Shown here piece after piece: positions 34,688-42,852 of a stretch of 43,253 nucleotides of DNA. This DNA comes from Anaeromicrobium sp. (lineage in GTDB: Bacteria > Bacillota > Clostridia > Peptostreptococcales > Thermotaleaceae). Under the pieces are notes generated by a model. That model was given only the letters and a program-made list of their open reading frames with translations. It was not told the DNA's origin and did no database searches. Every line of letters begins with the position of its first letter. Position 1 is the stretch's first letter. The position numbers and the translations under genes are program-made. Location of the stretch: assembly GCF_025210435.1 (NCBI RefSeq), contig NZ_JAOART010000093.1:1-43253 (forward strand). Direction: 5' to 3'.

Positions 34688-35017
34688 CTTCTGTCCCTTC
34701 TCCCTCTTGTTAAGTATTTTAGCGGCAGGTAGCAGATGACTTCCCCGTTACCAACCGCTTATAGATTTTGTAACACTAGGCTTTTTTTATACAGTAACTT
34801 GCCTACAAGGGAAAATAGGTTGAGAATTTTTGAAACCCGGGAACGTCACAACAGCATATGCTACTCTAACATGAGTCATGAACCTATCTACGAAGATTCA
34901 CACTTTCGCTTGTGACAGAGACTTCAATGGAAAAAATTTTCAATCTATTTTCCTGAAGTAGGCTCACATAAAGCATGTTTATAAATACGAAATCTATACA
35001 CACTCTTTATCTATCCC
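34688..35017. other. 330-bp non-coding gap, mostly repeat element
   Basis: Just upstream of the flavoprotein gene is a stem-like stretch (GCGG...GGTA with TACC...CCGC, about 34721-34758). The rest is the second-family repeat described separately. No promoter could be named with confidence and no ORF is credible. Confidence 0.5.
34759..34977. mobile_element. Second dispersed repeat family, best full-length copy (about 219 bp)
   Basis: It starts TTATAGATTTTGTAACACTA. The inverted termini are GCCTACAAGGGAAAATAGGT on the left and, read on the other strand, GCCTACTTCAGGAAAATAGA on the right. The centre contains GTCACAA (34845-34851) paired with TTGTGAC (34910-34916). A close second copy begins at 43079, with short or partial copies at 14925, 11874 and 20005. 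It is non-coding; MITE-like behaviour is inferred from copy number and inverted ends. Confidence 0.8.
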
Positions 35018-35920
35018 CTATACTGCCTTCTTACCTAACTTTCTCTTTGCAACTATAAATAGTGCAAATACAGTAGCTAAATAAGGTATCATCTGAGTAA
35101 ACTGTGAAGGTATACCTACACCTTGTAGTCTTATACCTAGAGCATCAAAGAATCCAAATAATAAAGCTGCTCCAAAGGTCTTTATAGGATTAGATCCTCC
35201 AAATATGATTGCCGCTAGGGATATGAAACCCTTACCTGCACTCATATTTTCAGTAAATAGTGTTAAATATCCTAAGGATAAATGGGCTCCTGCTAAACCA
35301 CAAAACACTCCACAAAGTAGTGAACTTATATACTTCATCTTCTTAGGACTAATTCCTACCGTCTCTAGGGACTCTGGATGTTCTCCCGCTGCCCTTATCC
35401 AATATCCGTATGGTGTCTTGTAAAGGAATATATATACTAAAATAACTAATATCCAACTTATATAAACGAACAATGAGTGATTATTAAATATAGTATCTAA
35501 AAATCCAATTTTATCTATTAAAGGAAAACTAACATCGGGTAAGGGTACTATATCTGGCGATGAAAAAGCTCCCTTAACCCCAAATATACTCCTTAATAAA
35601 AATACAGTAAGTCCCCCTGCAAATATGTTAATTGCTATACCTATAATAAATTCATCCGACTCTAATTCTATAGTAAATACTCCAAATAAAAGTCCTATTA
35701 ACAATCCTGAAACTACAGCTAATAATACTCCCATTAAAGCACTATGGAAAAAGTAACTTCCTAGTACTCCAAAGAATGCTCCTATTAGAATCATTCCCTC
35801 CATACCAATGTTTAATATGCCTGCATGCATAGTTAAAAGTCCTCCAAGGGCTGCCAGTATAAGAGGAGTAGCAGTTCTAATAGTATTTTGAAGTAGGGTT
35901 AGATTAAATACGTCCTGCAT
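35018..35920 (-). CDS. Nucleoside ABC transporter permease (YufQ/NupQ-type)
   Basis: A 300-residue inner-membrane permease of the BPD_transp_2 type with about 8-9 helices. The N-terminal ATPLILAALGGLLTMHAGIL and the IGMEGMILIGAF segment, plus IRAAGEHPESLETVGISPKK in the cytoplasmic coupling loop, are typical. It is the last gene of the transporter operon, two bases after the other permease, and pairs with it as the heterodimeric channel for nucleosides. The terminator is unclear because a repeat element follows. Confidence 0.93.
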   Translation of the reverse strand: MQDVFNLTLLQNTIRTATPLILAALGGLLTMHAGILNIGMEGMILIGAFFGVLGSYFFHSALMGVLLAVVSGLLIGLLFGVFTIELESDEFIIGIAINIFAGGLTVFLLRSIFGVKGAFSSPDIVPLPDVSFPLIDKIGFLDTIFNNHSLFVYISWILVILVYIFLYKTPYGYWIRAAGEHPESLETVGISPKKMKYISSLLCGVFCGLAGAHLSLGYLTLFTENMSAGKGFISLAAIIFGGSNPIKTFGAALLFGFFDALGIRLQGVGIPSQFTQMIPYLATVFALFIVAKRKLGKKAV

Positions 35921-35922
35921 AA

Positions 35923-36981
35923 TTATTTCACCAACTTTCCTTTGTTTAATTTCCTTTTCTTAATGATCTTTTTAAATCCATTTTCTCCTGCTATGAATAA
36001 TATTATTATGGATTGAATAACTAATATAAGTTCTGATGGTATTCCCGTTGCTATTTCCATTGAATTTGATCCAGTCTTTAACATGGCAAAGAATATGGAC
36101 ATAAGTACAATACCTACTGGATTATTTCTAACGATTAAAGCTATTAACATTCCATCAAAGGCGTATCCCTTAGATATGTTTTGTAAAAATCTATAGTGAA
36201 CTCCATATACTTCAAAGGCTCCTGCTATACCACAAAGGGCACCTGATATGATCATAGCCCTTATCATATATTTTTTATTATTAACTCCTGCATATTTGGC
36301 AAATATACCATTTTCTCCAACCATTTTAAAGTTGTATCCAAAGGAAGTCTTCTTAATTAAATAATACATAAATATGGCTATTAATGCCGTATAAAAAATA
36401 CTTGTGTTTAATTTAGATAATCTAACTAATTTAGTAAATTTAAAGGCCTCACTAATCATGTCCGTTCCACCCATTTTACCTTGAGATGCTGCAAAGGGAT
36501 AGTTAACTAAATAGTTCGTAAAAAGTATTGCCACACTATTTAACATAATAGTTGTAATAACTTCATCTATATTATATTTTACTTTTAAAACCCCTGGAAA
36601 ATATGCATATAATCCACCTACTAATGCAGATGCCATTATGGCTAATATTATGACCACAAACACAGGTAGACCAGTAAAAGTAAACCCTACATAAGCTGCT
36701 GCAAAAGCTCCTAAATATAATTGTCCTTCTCCACCTATATTAAATATTCCACTCATAAAGGATATGGCTGTGGCTAATCCTGTTAATATAAGGGGTACTG
36801 TCTTTGCAAAGGTAGTTGCTATTTTATATTTAGAACCAAAGGCTCCTACTACCAAGGCACCATATCCTACTATTGGATTTTGTCCATTAAATACCATTAT
36901 AATAGCACCTATGAATAGGGCTGCAAATATAGACAGAAATAGAGAAGTTAAGTATTCCATATTCTCTTTTATCTTAAACAT
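35923..36981 (-). CDS. Nucleoside ABC transporter permease (YufP/NupP-type)
   Basis: A 352-residue permease with about nine helices. Characteristic segments are VPLILTGLATAISFMSGIFN, NIGGEGQLYLGAFAAAYVG, FKMVGENGIFAKYAGVNNKK (coupling loop) and GIPSELILVIQSIIILFIAG. It partners the YufQ-type permease. The ATG overlaps the ATPase stop by one base (TAATG), with AAAGGAG eight bases upstream. Confidence 0.93.
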   Translation of the reverse strand: MFKIKENMEYLTSLFLSIFAALFIGAIIMVFNGQNPIVGYGALVVGAFGSKYKIATTFAKTVPLILTGLATAISFMSGIFNIGGEGQLYLGAFAAAYVGFTFTGLPVFVVIILAIMASALVGGLYAYFPGVLKVKYNIDEVITTIMLNSVAILFTNYLVNYPFAASQGKMGGTDMISEAFKFTKLVRLSKLNTSIFYTALIAIFMYYLIKKTSFGYNFKMVGENGIFAKYAGVNNKKYMIRAMIISGALCGIAGAFEVYGVHYRFLQNISKGYAFDGMLIALIVRNNPVGIVLMSIFFAMLKTGSNSMEIATGIPSELILVIQSIIILFIAGENGFKKIIKKRKLNKGKLVK

Positions 36982-38510
36982 TACTCTCGCTCCTTTCTAT
37001 TTCCAGTCATATAATATCCTATCTCATTCTTACTGATTTCACCATTTTTAAATTCACCAGTAATCTCACCTTCATAAAGGGTAATAATCCTATCTGATAA
37101 CCTAAATATTTCATCGAGTTCTGCTGAAACTAATAAGATGGCACAACCTTCATTACGCTTCTTTATAATCTGGTCATGGATAAATTCAATTGCTCCTATA
37201 TCTACACCCCTTGTAGGTTGTGATATCAATAGGACCTTTGTATCAAAGGAAAACTCCCTTGCAATTACTACCTTTTGCATATTTCCTCCAGATAGGGAAC
37301 CTACCTTTACCTCTTCTGATGCAGTTCTCACATCAAATTTTCTTATTAGATTCTTAGCATATTCTGTTATTTTCTCTCTCTTTAAATGAATACCATTTTT
37401 ACTAAATTCTTCACTATGTTGTTTTCCCATAAGTATATTCTCTGTTATGGATGCTTCCTTACTCAAACCTGTAACAAGTCTATCCTCTGGTATATGAGCC
37501 ACTCCTAAATCCCTGATTTCCTTTGGGTTTAAAGTGGTAGATTCAGTATTATTGATAATAACTTTTCCTGATTCTATCTTTCTCATACCTCCTATGGCCT
37601 CTATTAACTCACTTTGACCATTTCCCTCAATACCTGCTATTCCAAGGATTTCTCCAGCTTTTACATTAAGACTTATTTTGTTTAATGCATCAAATCCCCT
37701 GTTATCCTTTGATACTAAGTCTTTGACCTCTATTAGGGTTTCTCCATCGGTTTTAGGTCTTTCTATATCACCAAGTAAAACTTCTCTTCCTACCATCATT
37801 TCAGCTAATATTCTCTCATTTACATCTGCTGTATTTACTACACCTTCTAGCTTTCCCTGTCTCATAACTCCAACCCTATCTGATATGGCCAATACTTCAT
37901 TTAATTTATGGGTTATTATTATAACAGTTTTATCCAGTTCATTTACTAATTTTTTAATTACTTTAAATAACTCTTCCGTTTCTTGAGGTGTTAAAACGGC
38001 CGTTGGTTCATCTAATATTAGAATATCTGCACCCTTATATAAGGTCTTTAATATTTCAACCCTTTGCTGAATACCTACAGATACATCTTCTATTTTCATA
38101 TTAGGATCCACTTCAAGGCCATAGGTCTTGCTCAAATCTTTCACTATTTCTACACTCTTTTTCTTATCTACAAATAGGTTGTTATTTTTAGGTTCACATC
38201 CTAAAACAATATTCTCAGCAATGGTAAATGAAGGCACTAACATGAAATGCTGGTGAACCATGCCAACACCCCTCTTAATGGCCTCACCTGGAGAAAAATG
38301 CTCCACCTTCTCTCCCTTTATATGAACTTCACCACTAGTTGGGCCATGCAATCCATACATGGTCTTCATTAAAGTAGATTTCCCGGCTCCATTTTCCCCT
38401 ACTATGGCATATATCTCACCCTTATTTATATGAAGGCTTATATTATCATTTGCTAAAACTCCCGGAAACTGTTTAGATACATTCTTAAGTTCTATTATCC
38501 TTTCAGCCAT
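36981..38510 (-). CDS. Nucleoside ABC transporter ATP-binding protein (YufO/NupO-type)
   Basis: A 509-residue protein with two fused ABC domains, as in sugar and BMP-type nucleoside importers. Domain 1 (about 1-240): Walker A GENGAGKS, Q-loop MVHQHF, signature VSVGIQQRVE, Walker B LILDEPTAVL. Domain 2 (about 255-505): Walker A is GIEGNGQS, lacking the usual lysine, with signature LSGGNMQKVVIAREF. Asymmetric second sites of this type are normal for the family. It energises uptake by the two permeases downstream. Confidence 0.95.
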   Translation of the reverse strand: MAERIIELKNVSKQFPGVLANDNISLHINKGEIYAIVGENGAGKSTLMKTMYGLHGPTSGEVHIKGEKVEHFSPGEAIKRGVGMVHQHFMLVPSFTIAENIVLGCEPKNNNLFVDKKKSVEIVKDLSKTYGLEVDPNMKIEDVSVGIQQRVEILKTLYKGADILILDEPTAVLTPQETEELFKVIKKLVNELDKTVIIITHKLNEVLAISDRVGVMRQGKLEGVVNTADVNERILAEMMVGREVLLGDIERPKTDGETLIEVKDLVSKDNRGFDALNKISLNVKAGEILGIAGIEGNGQSELIEAIGGMRKIESGKVIINNTESTTLNPKEIRDLGVAHIPEDRLVTGLSKEASITENILMGKQHSEEFSKNGIHLKREKITEYAKNLIRKFDVRTASEEVKVGSLSGGNMQKVVIAREFSFDTKVLLISQPTRGVDIGAIEFIHDQIIKKRNEGCAILLVSAELDEIFRLSDRIITLYEGEITGEFKNGEISKNEIGYYMTGNRKERE

Positions 38511-38600
38511 TTTCTTCCTTCTTCCTTTCTGTAGTTTAGAGTTTAGGGTTTAAATAAAATATCTCTTAACTCTTAATCCGTTCTTAAATCTATATTACTT

Positions 38601-38636
38601 AAAAAATGAAGAAGCTTTATGCTTCTTCATTTTAAT
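38601..38636 (-). terminator. Terminator or attenuator between the BMP lipoprotein and the ABC ATPase
   Basis: Arms AAAATGAAGAAGC and GCTTCTTCATTTT (13 bp) with a five-base loop, then a T6 run on the minus strand, starting three bases after the lipoprotein stop. Partial read-through would give more binding protein than ATPase and permeases. Confidence 0.88.
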
Positions 38637-39683
38637 TTATTTAGCTTCTGGAACAGTGATTTCTCCACTCTTGATCTTTTCTTTTAATTCTTCAACTTTT
38701 TTCATAGCATCTTCACTAACGATCTTCTTCATATCTTCTGTTCCAAAGGATACGTCAACGCCCTTTTCCTTGATTCCATACTTATATACAGTTCCAGCTT
38801 TGAATTCACCCTTTTGGATTCTTTCAATAGATTCATATATGGATATTCCAACACCCTTAGTCATACTAGCCATGATGTTATCAGGGTTAATATATCTTTG
38901 ATCTGAATCTACACCTATAGCATATTGATTAGAATCTTTAGCTGCTTCAAAAACACCTTCTCCAGTTTTTCCAGCAACTTGGAATACAACATCCACATCC
39001 TTAGCATATAAAGCTAATGCACTTTCTTTTCCCTTTGCAGGATCTTCAAAGTCTCCAGCAAAAATAGTTTCTACTACCACATCTGGATTTACATATTTAG
39101 CCCCTGCTTCATATCCAACTTGAAAGTTTCTTATAACTGGAATATCCATTCCACCTACCATACCAATCTTAGTTGCTTCGTTTATTCCAGCAACAGAAGT
39201 ATCAGTAGTCATCATAGCAGCCATTGCTCCTGCTAAGAAAGAACCTTCATTTTCCATGTAGTCAATACAAGTAATATTATCTATACCTTCAATTACATTA
39301 TCTATATAGATATAGTTTTTCTCTGGGAATTCCTTAGCTACCTCTTGAATAACATCATAAAACTCAAAACCAACAACTACTACCACATCACTAATTTGAG
39401 ATGCTTGAACTAATTGGTCACTGTATAATGCTGGGTCACTTTTACACTCAAGTACAGTTCCATTTACACCTAACTTGTCCTTAGCCATAGTTAAACCTTC
39501 ATTACTTGAATCATAGAAAGATCTATCTCCTAATCCTCCAGCAACTACTAAAGATACATTTAAAGCATCAGCTTTAGTTTCTTCCTTTGCAGGTGCTTCC
39601 TCTGCTGGTTTAGAACCACAACCTACAAATGCCATTGATACGATTAGTATCAAACTTAAAATTGTAATTAGCTTCTTTTTCAC
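38637..39683 (-). CDS. BMP-family lipoprotein, nucleoside substrate-binding protein (PnrA/Med-type)
   Basis: A 348-residue exported lipoprotein. The signal peptide KKKLITILSLILIVSMAF ends in lipobox AFVGC, so Cys22 is lipidated. The mature domain has the BMP fold with GGLGDRSFYDSSNEG near the start, MVGGMDIPVIRNFQVGYEAG and GVDSDQRYINPDNIMASMTK. It captures purine or other nucleosides outside the membrane for the ABC transporter encoded downstream. The start codon is GTG at 39683, eight bases after AGGAGG. A terminator directly follows. Confidence 0.95.
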   Translation of the reverse strand: MKKKLITILSLILIVSMAFVGCGSKPAEEAPAKEETKADALNVSLVVAGGLGDRSFYDSSNEGLTMAKDKLGVNGTVLECKSDPALYSDQLVQASQISDVVVVVGFEFYDVIQEVAKEFPEKNYIYIDNVIEGIDNITCIDYMENEGSFLAGAMAAMMTTDTSVAGINEATKIGMVGGMDIPVIRNFQVGYEAGAKYVNPDVVVETIFAGDFEDPAKGKESALALYAKDVDVVFQVAGKTGEGVFEAAKDSNQYAIGVDSDQRYINPDNIMASMTKGVGISIYESIERIQKGEFKAGTVYKYGIKEKGVDVSFGTEDMKKIVSEDAMKKVEELKEKIKSGEITVPEAK

Positions 39684-39755
39684 CTTTTATGCCTCCTGTG
39701 CTTTATTTTTAAGCTTAGACTTAAAGTTTTTAATTCCTTAACTCTAAACCTATTT

Positions 39756-40439
39756 TTACATGAATCTTTCCTTTTCTCTTTCTTCTTCTAATCCCTTTAA
39801 ATCTATTATTTTTATATAGTTAGATTCAAAATCAATTAGGCTTTTATCATATAATTCTTTTAGTATTCTATTTATACTCCTAGTGGTCACTACAAACCTT
39901 TCACTTAAATACTTTTTACTCAAAAATATTTTATAGTGCTTATAATAGTCAGGATTTTTTTTACAATCTATTAAATAGTCACATATTCTAAACTTCAGTG
40001 AATATAAAGTGTCATAACTTGCCTTTTCTGATAAAGTATAACTAGAATCACATAGGGTCTTCATAAGATAATAAAGTATATTCATATCACTCCTTGTCCA
40101 CTTTAAAAATATATCTTTACTAATTCTTATAATTTCCGTACCTGTCATAGTTTCTACTCCACATATGAAAGGTTTATTTGTAAATAATTCCAATTCACCT
40201 ATATAATAACCCTTTCCATATACGGACTGAGAATAGGTTTTCCCCTTTTCCGACGTATGATATATATTTACAAACCCACTTAATATTACATAAAAATATT
40301 TACATTCATATCCGTATTCACAAAGGATTTCTCCTGGTCTATACTTTATGTATTCCCAACTTTTCTTAAAGATCTCTTCTGAATTTAAAATAATCCTAAA
40401 AATTTCCAAATCCTCATTTAATAATTTTTCTATACTCAT
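39756..40439 (-). CDS. Crp/Fnr-family transcriptional regulator
   Basis: About 227 residues: an N-terminal cyclic-nucleotide-binding-type beta barrel (about 25-120; YRPGEILCEYGYECKYFYVI, FVNIYHTSEKGKTYSQSVYG and GELELF) and a C-terminal helix-turn-helix (about 150-210; LSERFVVTTRSINRILKELY). No cysteine cluster for iron-sulfur sensing is obvious and the effector is unknown. It lies directly upstream of the BMP gene on the same strand, so it may control the nucleoside transporter. Start 40439 (MSIEKLLN) has AGGA eight bases upstream; an alternative ATG at 40487 sits inside a palindrome and would add 16 residues. Confidence 0.82.
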   Translation of the reverse strand: MSIEKLLNEDLEIFRIILNSEEIFKKSWEYIKYRPGEILCEYGYECKYFYVILSGFVNIYHTSEKGKTYSQSVYGKGYYIGELELFTNKPFICGVETMTGTEIIRISKDIFLKWTRSDMNILYYLMKTLCDSSYTLSEKASYDTLYSLKFRICDYLIDCKKNPDYYKHYKIFLSKKYLSERFVVTTRSINRILKELYDKSLIDFESNYIKIIDLKGLEEEREKERFM

Positions 40440-40481
40440 ATCCCTTATCCTAATTATATTTATTTTCATTATAACACTTAA

Positions 40482-40493
40482 GGACATATGTCC
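40482..40493. promoter_or_regulatory. 12-bp palindrome at the 5' end of the Crp/Fnr-type gene
   Basis: GGACATATGTCC is a perfect dyad about 43 bp upstream of the preferred start. It could be an autoregulatory site, or simply surround the alternative start codon it contains. Confidence 0.3.
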
Positions 40494-40530
40494 CTAATTT
40501 TGAAAGATATTGTCGAACTATGCAAGAATA

Positions 40531-40562
40531 GGGACGGTTAATCTACAATCCATAACCGTCCC
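40531..40562 (-). terminator. Hairpin after the ClpE-like gene
   Basis: Ten-bp arms GGGACGGTTA and TAACCGTCCC with a 12-base loop, 13 bases after the stop codon. The T-run is poor (TATTCTT), so termination may be weak. Confidence 0.6.
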
Positions 40563-40575
40563 CTTTCATAACTTC

Positions 40576-42852
40576 CTATTCTAAGGCTATTTTATTGTCC
40601 TCATTTAATTTTACTTTTATAGTAGCTCCTTCTTTTAATCTATTTTGTAAATAAAAGTCTGCTATTTCATTTTCTATATAACTTTGAATAGTACGTCTTA
40701 AAGGTCTTGCTCCATATTTTTTATCATAACCCTTTTCTAATATGAATTCTTTCACCTTATCTTCCACTTCTATGATAACTCCAGCCTCACGAGCCTCTTC
40801 TTTTACTTCTTCTAACATTAAATCTACTATTTTTCTTAACTCATCCTTCTCTAGATGGGTAAATACTATGGTTTCATCTACCCTATTTAAAAACTCTGGT
40901 CTAAATATCCTCTTTAAAGCATCCCTAACCTTATTTTCAAGGCCAGCATAATCTTCTTTACCAAACCCAATAGTATTAGATTTTATACTAGTTCCCGCAT
41001 TAGAAGTCATTATAATAACAGTATTTTCAAAGAATACAGTCCTACCTTGAGAATCAGTAAGTCTTCCATCTTCTAATATCTGAAGCAACATATTAAATAC
41101 ATCTGGATGGGCCTTTTCTATTTCATCCATTAATATTACAGAATAAGGTTTCCTTCTAACCTTTTCTGTCAATTGTCCTCCCTGATCATATCCCACATAT
41201 CCTGGAGGTGCTCCTATTAATTTAGATACGGTATGCTTTTCCATGTATTCAGACATATCCACTCTTATTAAAGCTTCCTCTGTTCCAAATAACTCACAAG
41301 CTAGTGCCTTTACTAGTTCTGTCTTACCCACTCCCGTTGGTCCTACAAATATGAAGGATGCGGGTTTTTTCTTCTTTCTAAATCCAGAACGATTACGCCT
41401 TATGGTCTTTGATATACTTTCTATGGCTTCATTTTGACCTATTACCCTTTTATGGAGGCTCTTTTCTAGGCTAAGTAACTTATGAGCTTCTTCTTCTGTA
41501 ATCTTCTGAACTGGAATTTTGGTCCAAGATTCTATTACAAATGCCACATCTTCAGGAGTTATATCCACATCTAAGGAAGATCCCTTTATTTCTTTTATTT
41601 TCTCTTCTATTCTACACTCTTCAACCTTAAGTTTAGCTGCCTCTTCATACCTATTGGCATTAGATAAAGATTCCATTTCTTCCATTAATTTGTCATATTC
41701 TTCTTCTAAAGCCTTTAATTCTACTAGTCCTTGGTTTTTAAGATTAGCACGAGAACCAGCTTCATCAATTATATCTATTGCCTTATCAGGTAAATATCTA
41801 TCTGTAATATATCTTTCTGATAATTTTACAGCAGCCTCTATTACTTCATGGGATATTTTCACCCTATGATACTCTTCATAGTACTCCTTAATTCCCTCAA
41901 GTATTTCTATAGACTCCTCTATACTAGGTTCATCTACCAGAACTGGTTGGAATCTTCTTTCTAAGGCAGCATCCTTTTCTATATGCTTCCTATACTCTTC
42001 TAAAGTTGTAGCACCAATTATCTGAATTTCTCCACGAGCTAAAGCTGGTTTTAATATGTTAGCCGCATTCATAACTCCACCATGAACTTCTCCAGCTCCC
42101 ATAATGTTATGAACTTCATCTATAACAAGTATTATATTTCCATTATCCCTAGCTTCATTTATAATATTTTTCATTCTACCTTCAAATTGGCCTCTAAATT
42201 GAGTCCCAGCCACTACAGCTGTTAAATCTAGTAGATACACTTCTGCATCATATAATTTAGCAGGTACTTGTCTCTCATGAATCCTAAGGGCTAATCCTTC
42301 TGCTATGGCCGTTTTACCTACTCCTGGCTCTCCTATTAGGCATGGGTTATTTTTACTTCTTCTATTTAGAATTTGTACTACCCTGTCAATTTCCCTATTT
42401 CTGCCTATAATTCTGTCTATTTTATTATCCTTAGCTTTTTCTGTTAAATTGGTTCCATATTTTTCTAAATGTTTTCTCTTTTTTTTCTTCCAATCTTTAT
42501 ATTTTCTACTGTTACCTTCTTTATTAGGACTTTTTTTAGTTTCATCTATTTCTATTTCTTCACCACTATCTACAGGATCATCGTCTTTAGACCCACCAAA
42601 CAATTCTGACATGATAGACTTTTCATCAAAATCTTCCATATCCATGCCCTTAAACATTCCAAGCATTTGCTCGTTTAAGTTTTCCACGTCTTCTGGCGAC
42701 ATACCCGTTTGTTCCATTAATTGTTCGATTACAGGTATACCCATTTTTTTAGCACATTCTATACAAAGTCCTTGAAGTTCAGTTTTACCGCCTTCCATTT
42801 TTGATGTAAATACTACGGCAATGTTTTTATTACAAGCAGAACATAACTTCAT
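40576..42852 (-). CDS. clpE: ClpE-like AAA+ unfoldase with N-terminal zinc finger
   Basis: About 758 residues. The N-terminus has a treble-clef pair CSACN...CIECAKK (about 4-36), as in ClpE. AAA domain 1 has Walker A GEPGVGKTA and Walker B LVIDEVHN, a middle coiled UVR-like segment contains ANRYEEAAKLKVEE, and AAA domain 2 has GPTGVGKTE and ILMDEIEKAHPDVF with GAPPGYVGYDQGG. These features fit a Clp partner unfoldase, and ClpP is in the window. The Clp N-repeat domain of ClpC is missing. Start 42852 is preferred because GGAG lies nine bases before it; an in-frame ATG at 42867 has no site. No CtsR box is visible upstream. Confidence 0.87.
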   Translation of the reverse strand: MKLCSACNKNIAVVFTSKMEGGKTELQGLCIECAKKMGIPVIEQLMEQTGMSPEDVENLNEQMLGMFKGMDMEDFDEKSIMSELFGGSKDDDPVDSGEEIEIDETKKSPNKEGNSRKYKDWKKKKRKHLEKYGTNLTEKAKDNKIDRIIGRNREIDRVVQILNRRSKNNPCLIGEPGVGKTAIAEGLALRIHERQVPAKLYDAEVYLLDLTAVVAGTQFRGQFEGRMKNIINEARDNGNIILVIDEVHNIMGAGEVHGGVMNAANILKPALARGEIQIIGATTLEEYRKHIEKDAALERRFQPVLVDEPSIEESIEILEGIKEYYEEYHRVKISHEVIEAAVKLSERYITDRYLPDKAIDIIDEAGSRANLKNQGLVELKALEEEYDKLMEEMESLSNANRYEEAAKLKVEECRIEEKIKEIKGSSLDVDITPEDVAFVIESWTKIPVQKITEEEAHKLLSLEKSLHKRVIGQNEAIESISKTIRRNRSGFRKKKKPASFIFVGPTGVGKTELVKALACELFGTEEALIRVDMSEYMEKHTVSKLIGAPPGYVGYDQGGQLTEKVRRKPYSVILMDEIEKAHPDVFNMLLQILEDGRLTDSQGRTVFFENTVIIMTSNAGTSIKSNTIGFGKEDYAGLENKVRDALKRIFRPEFLNRVDETIVFTHLEKDELRKIVDLMLEEVKEEAREAGVIIEVEDKVKEFILEKGYDKKYGARPLRRTIQSYIENEIADFYLQNRLKEGATIKVKLNEDNKIALE

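Noticed and set aside
34721-34758. Possible terminator stem upstream of the flavoprotein gene
   Set aside because: Pairing is broken into two 4-bp pieces with a large loop and no T-run; too weak to call.
36981-38510. Inactivated ATPase because of the missing lysine in the second Walker A
   Set aside because: An altered second nucleotide site is usual in this double-ABC family, and the first site is intact.
38520-38600. TTTAGAGTTTAGGGTTTAA and the similar AACTCTAAACC stretch near 39740
   Set aside because: They look telomere-like, but are short, single and AT-rich; probably chance similarity in two intergenic gaps.
42305-42775. 156-codon ORF opposite the ClpE-like gene
   Set aside because: Antisense shadow of the zinc finger and AAA domain region; no recognisable protein and no start signal.
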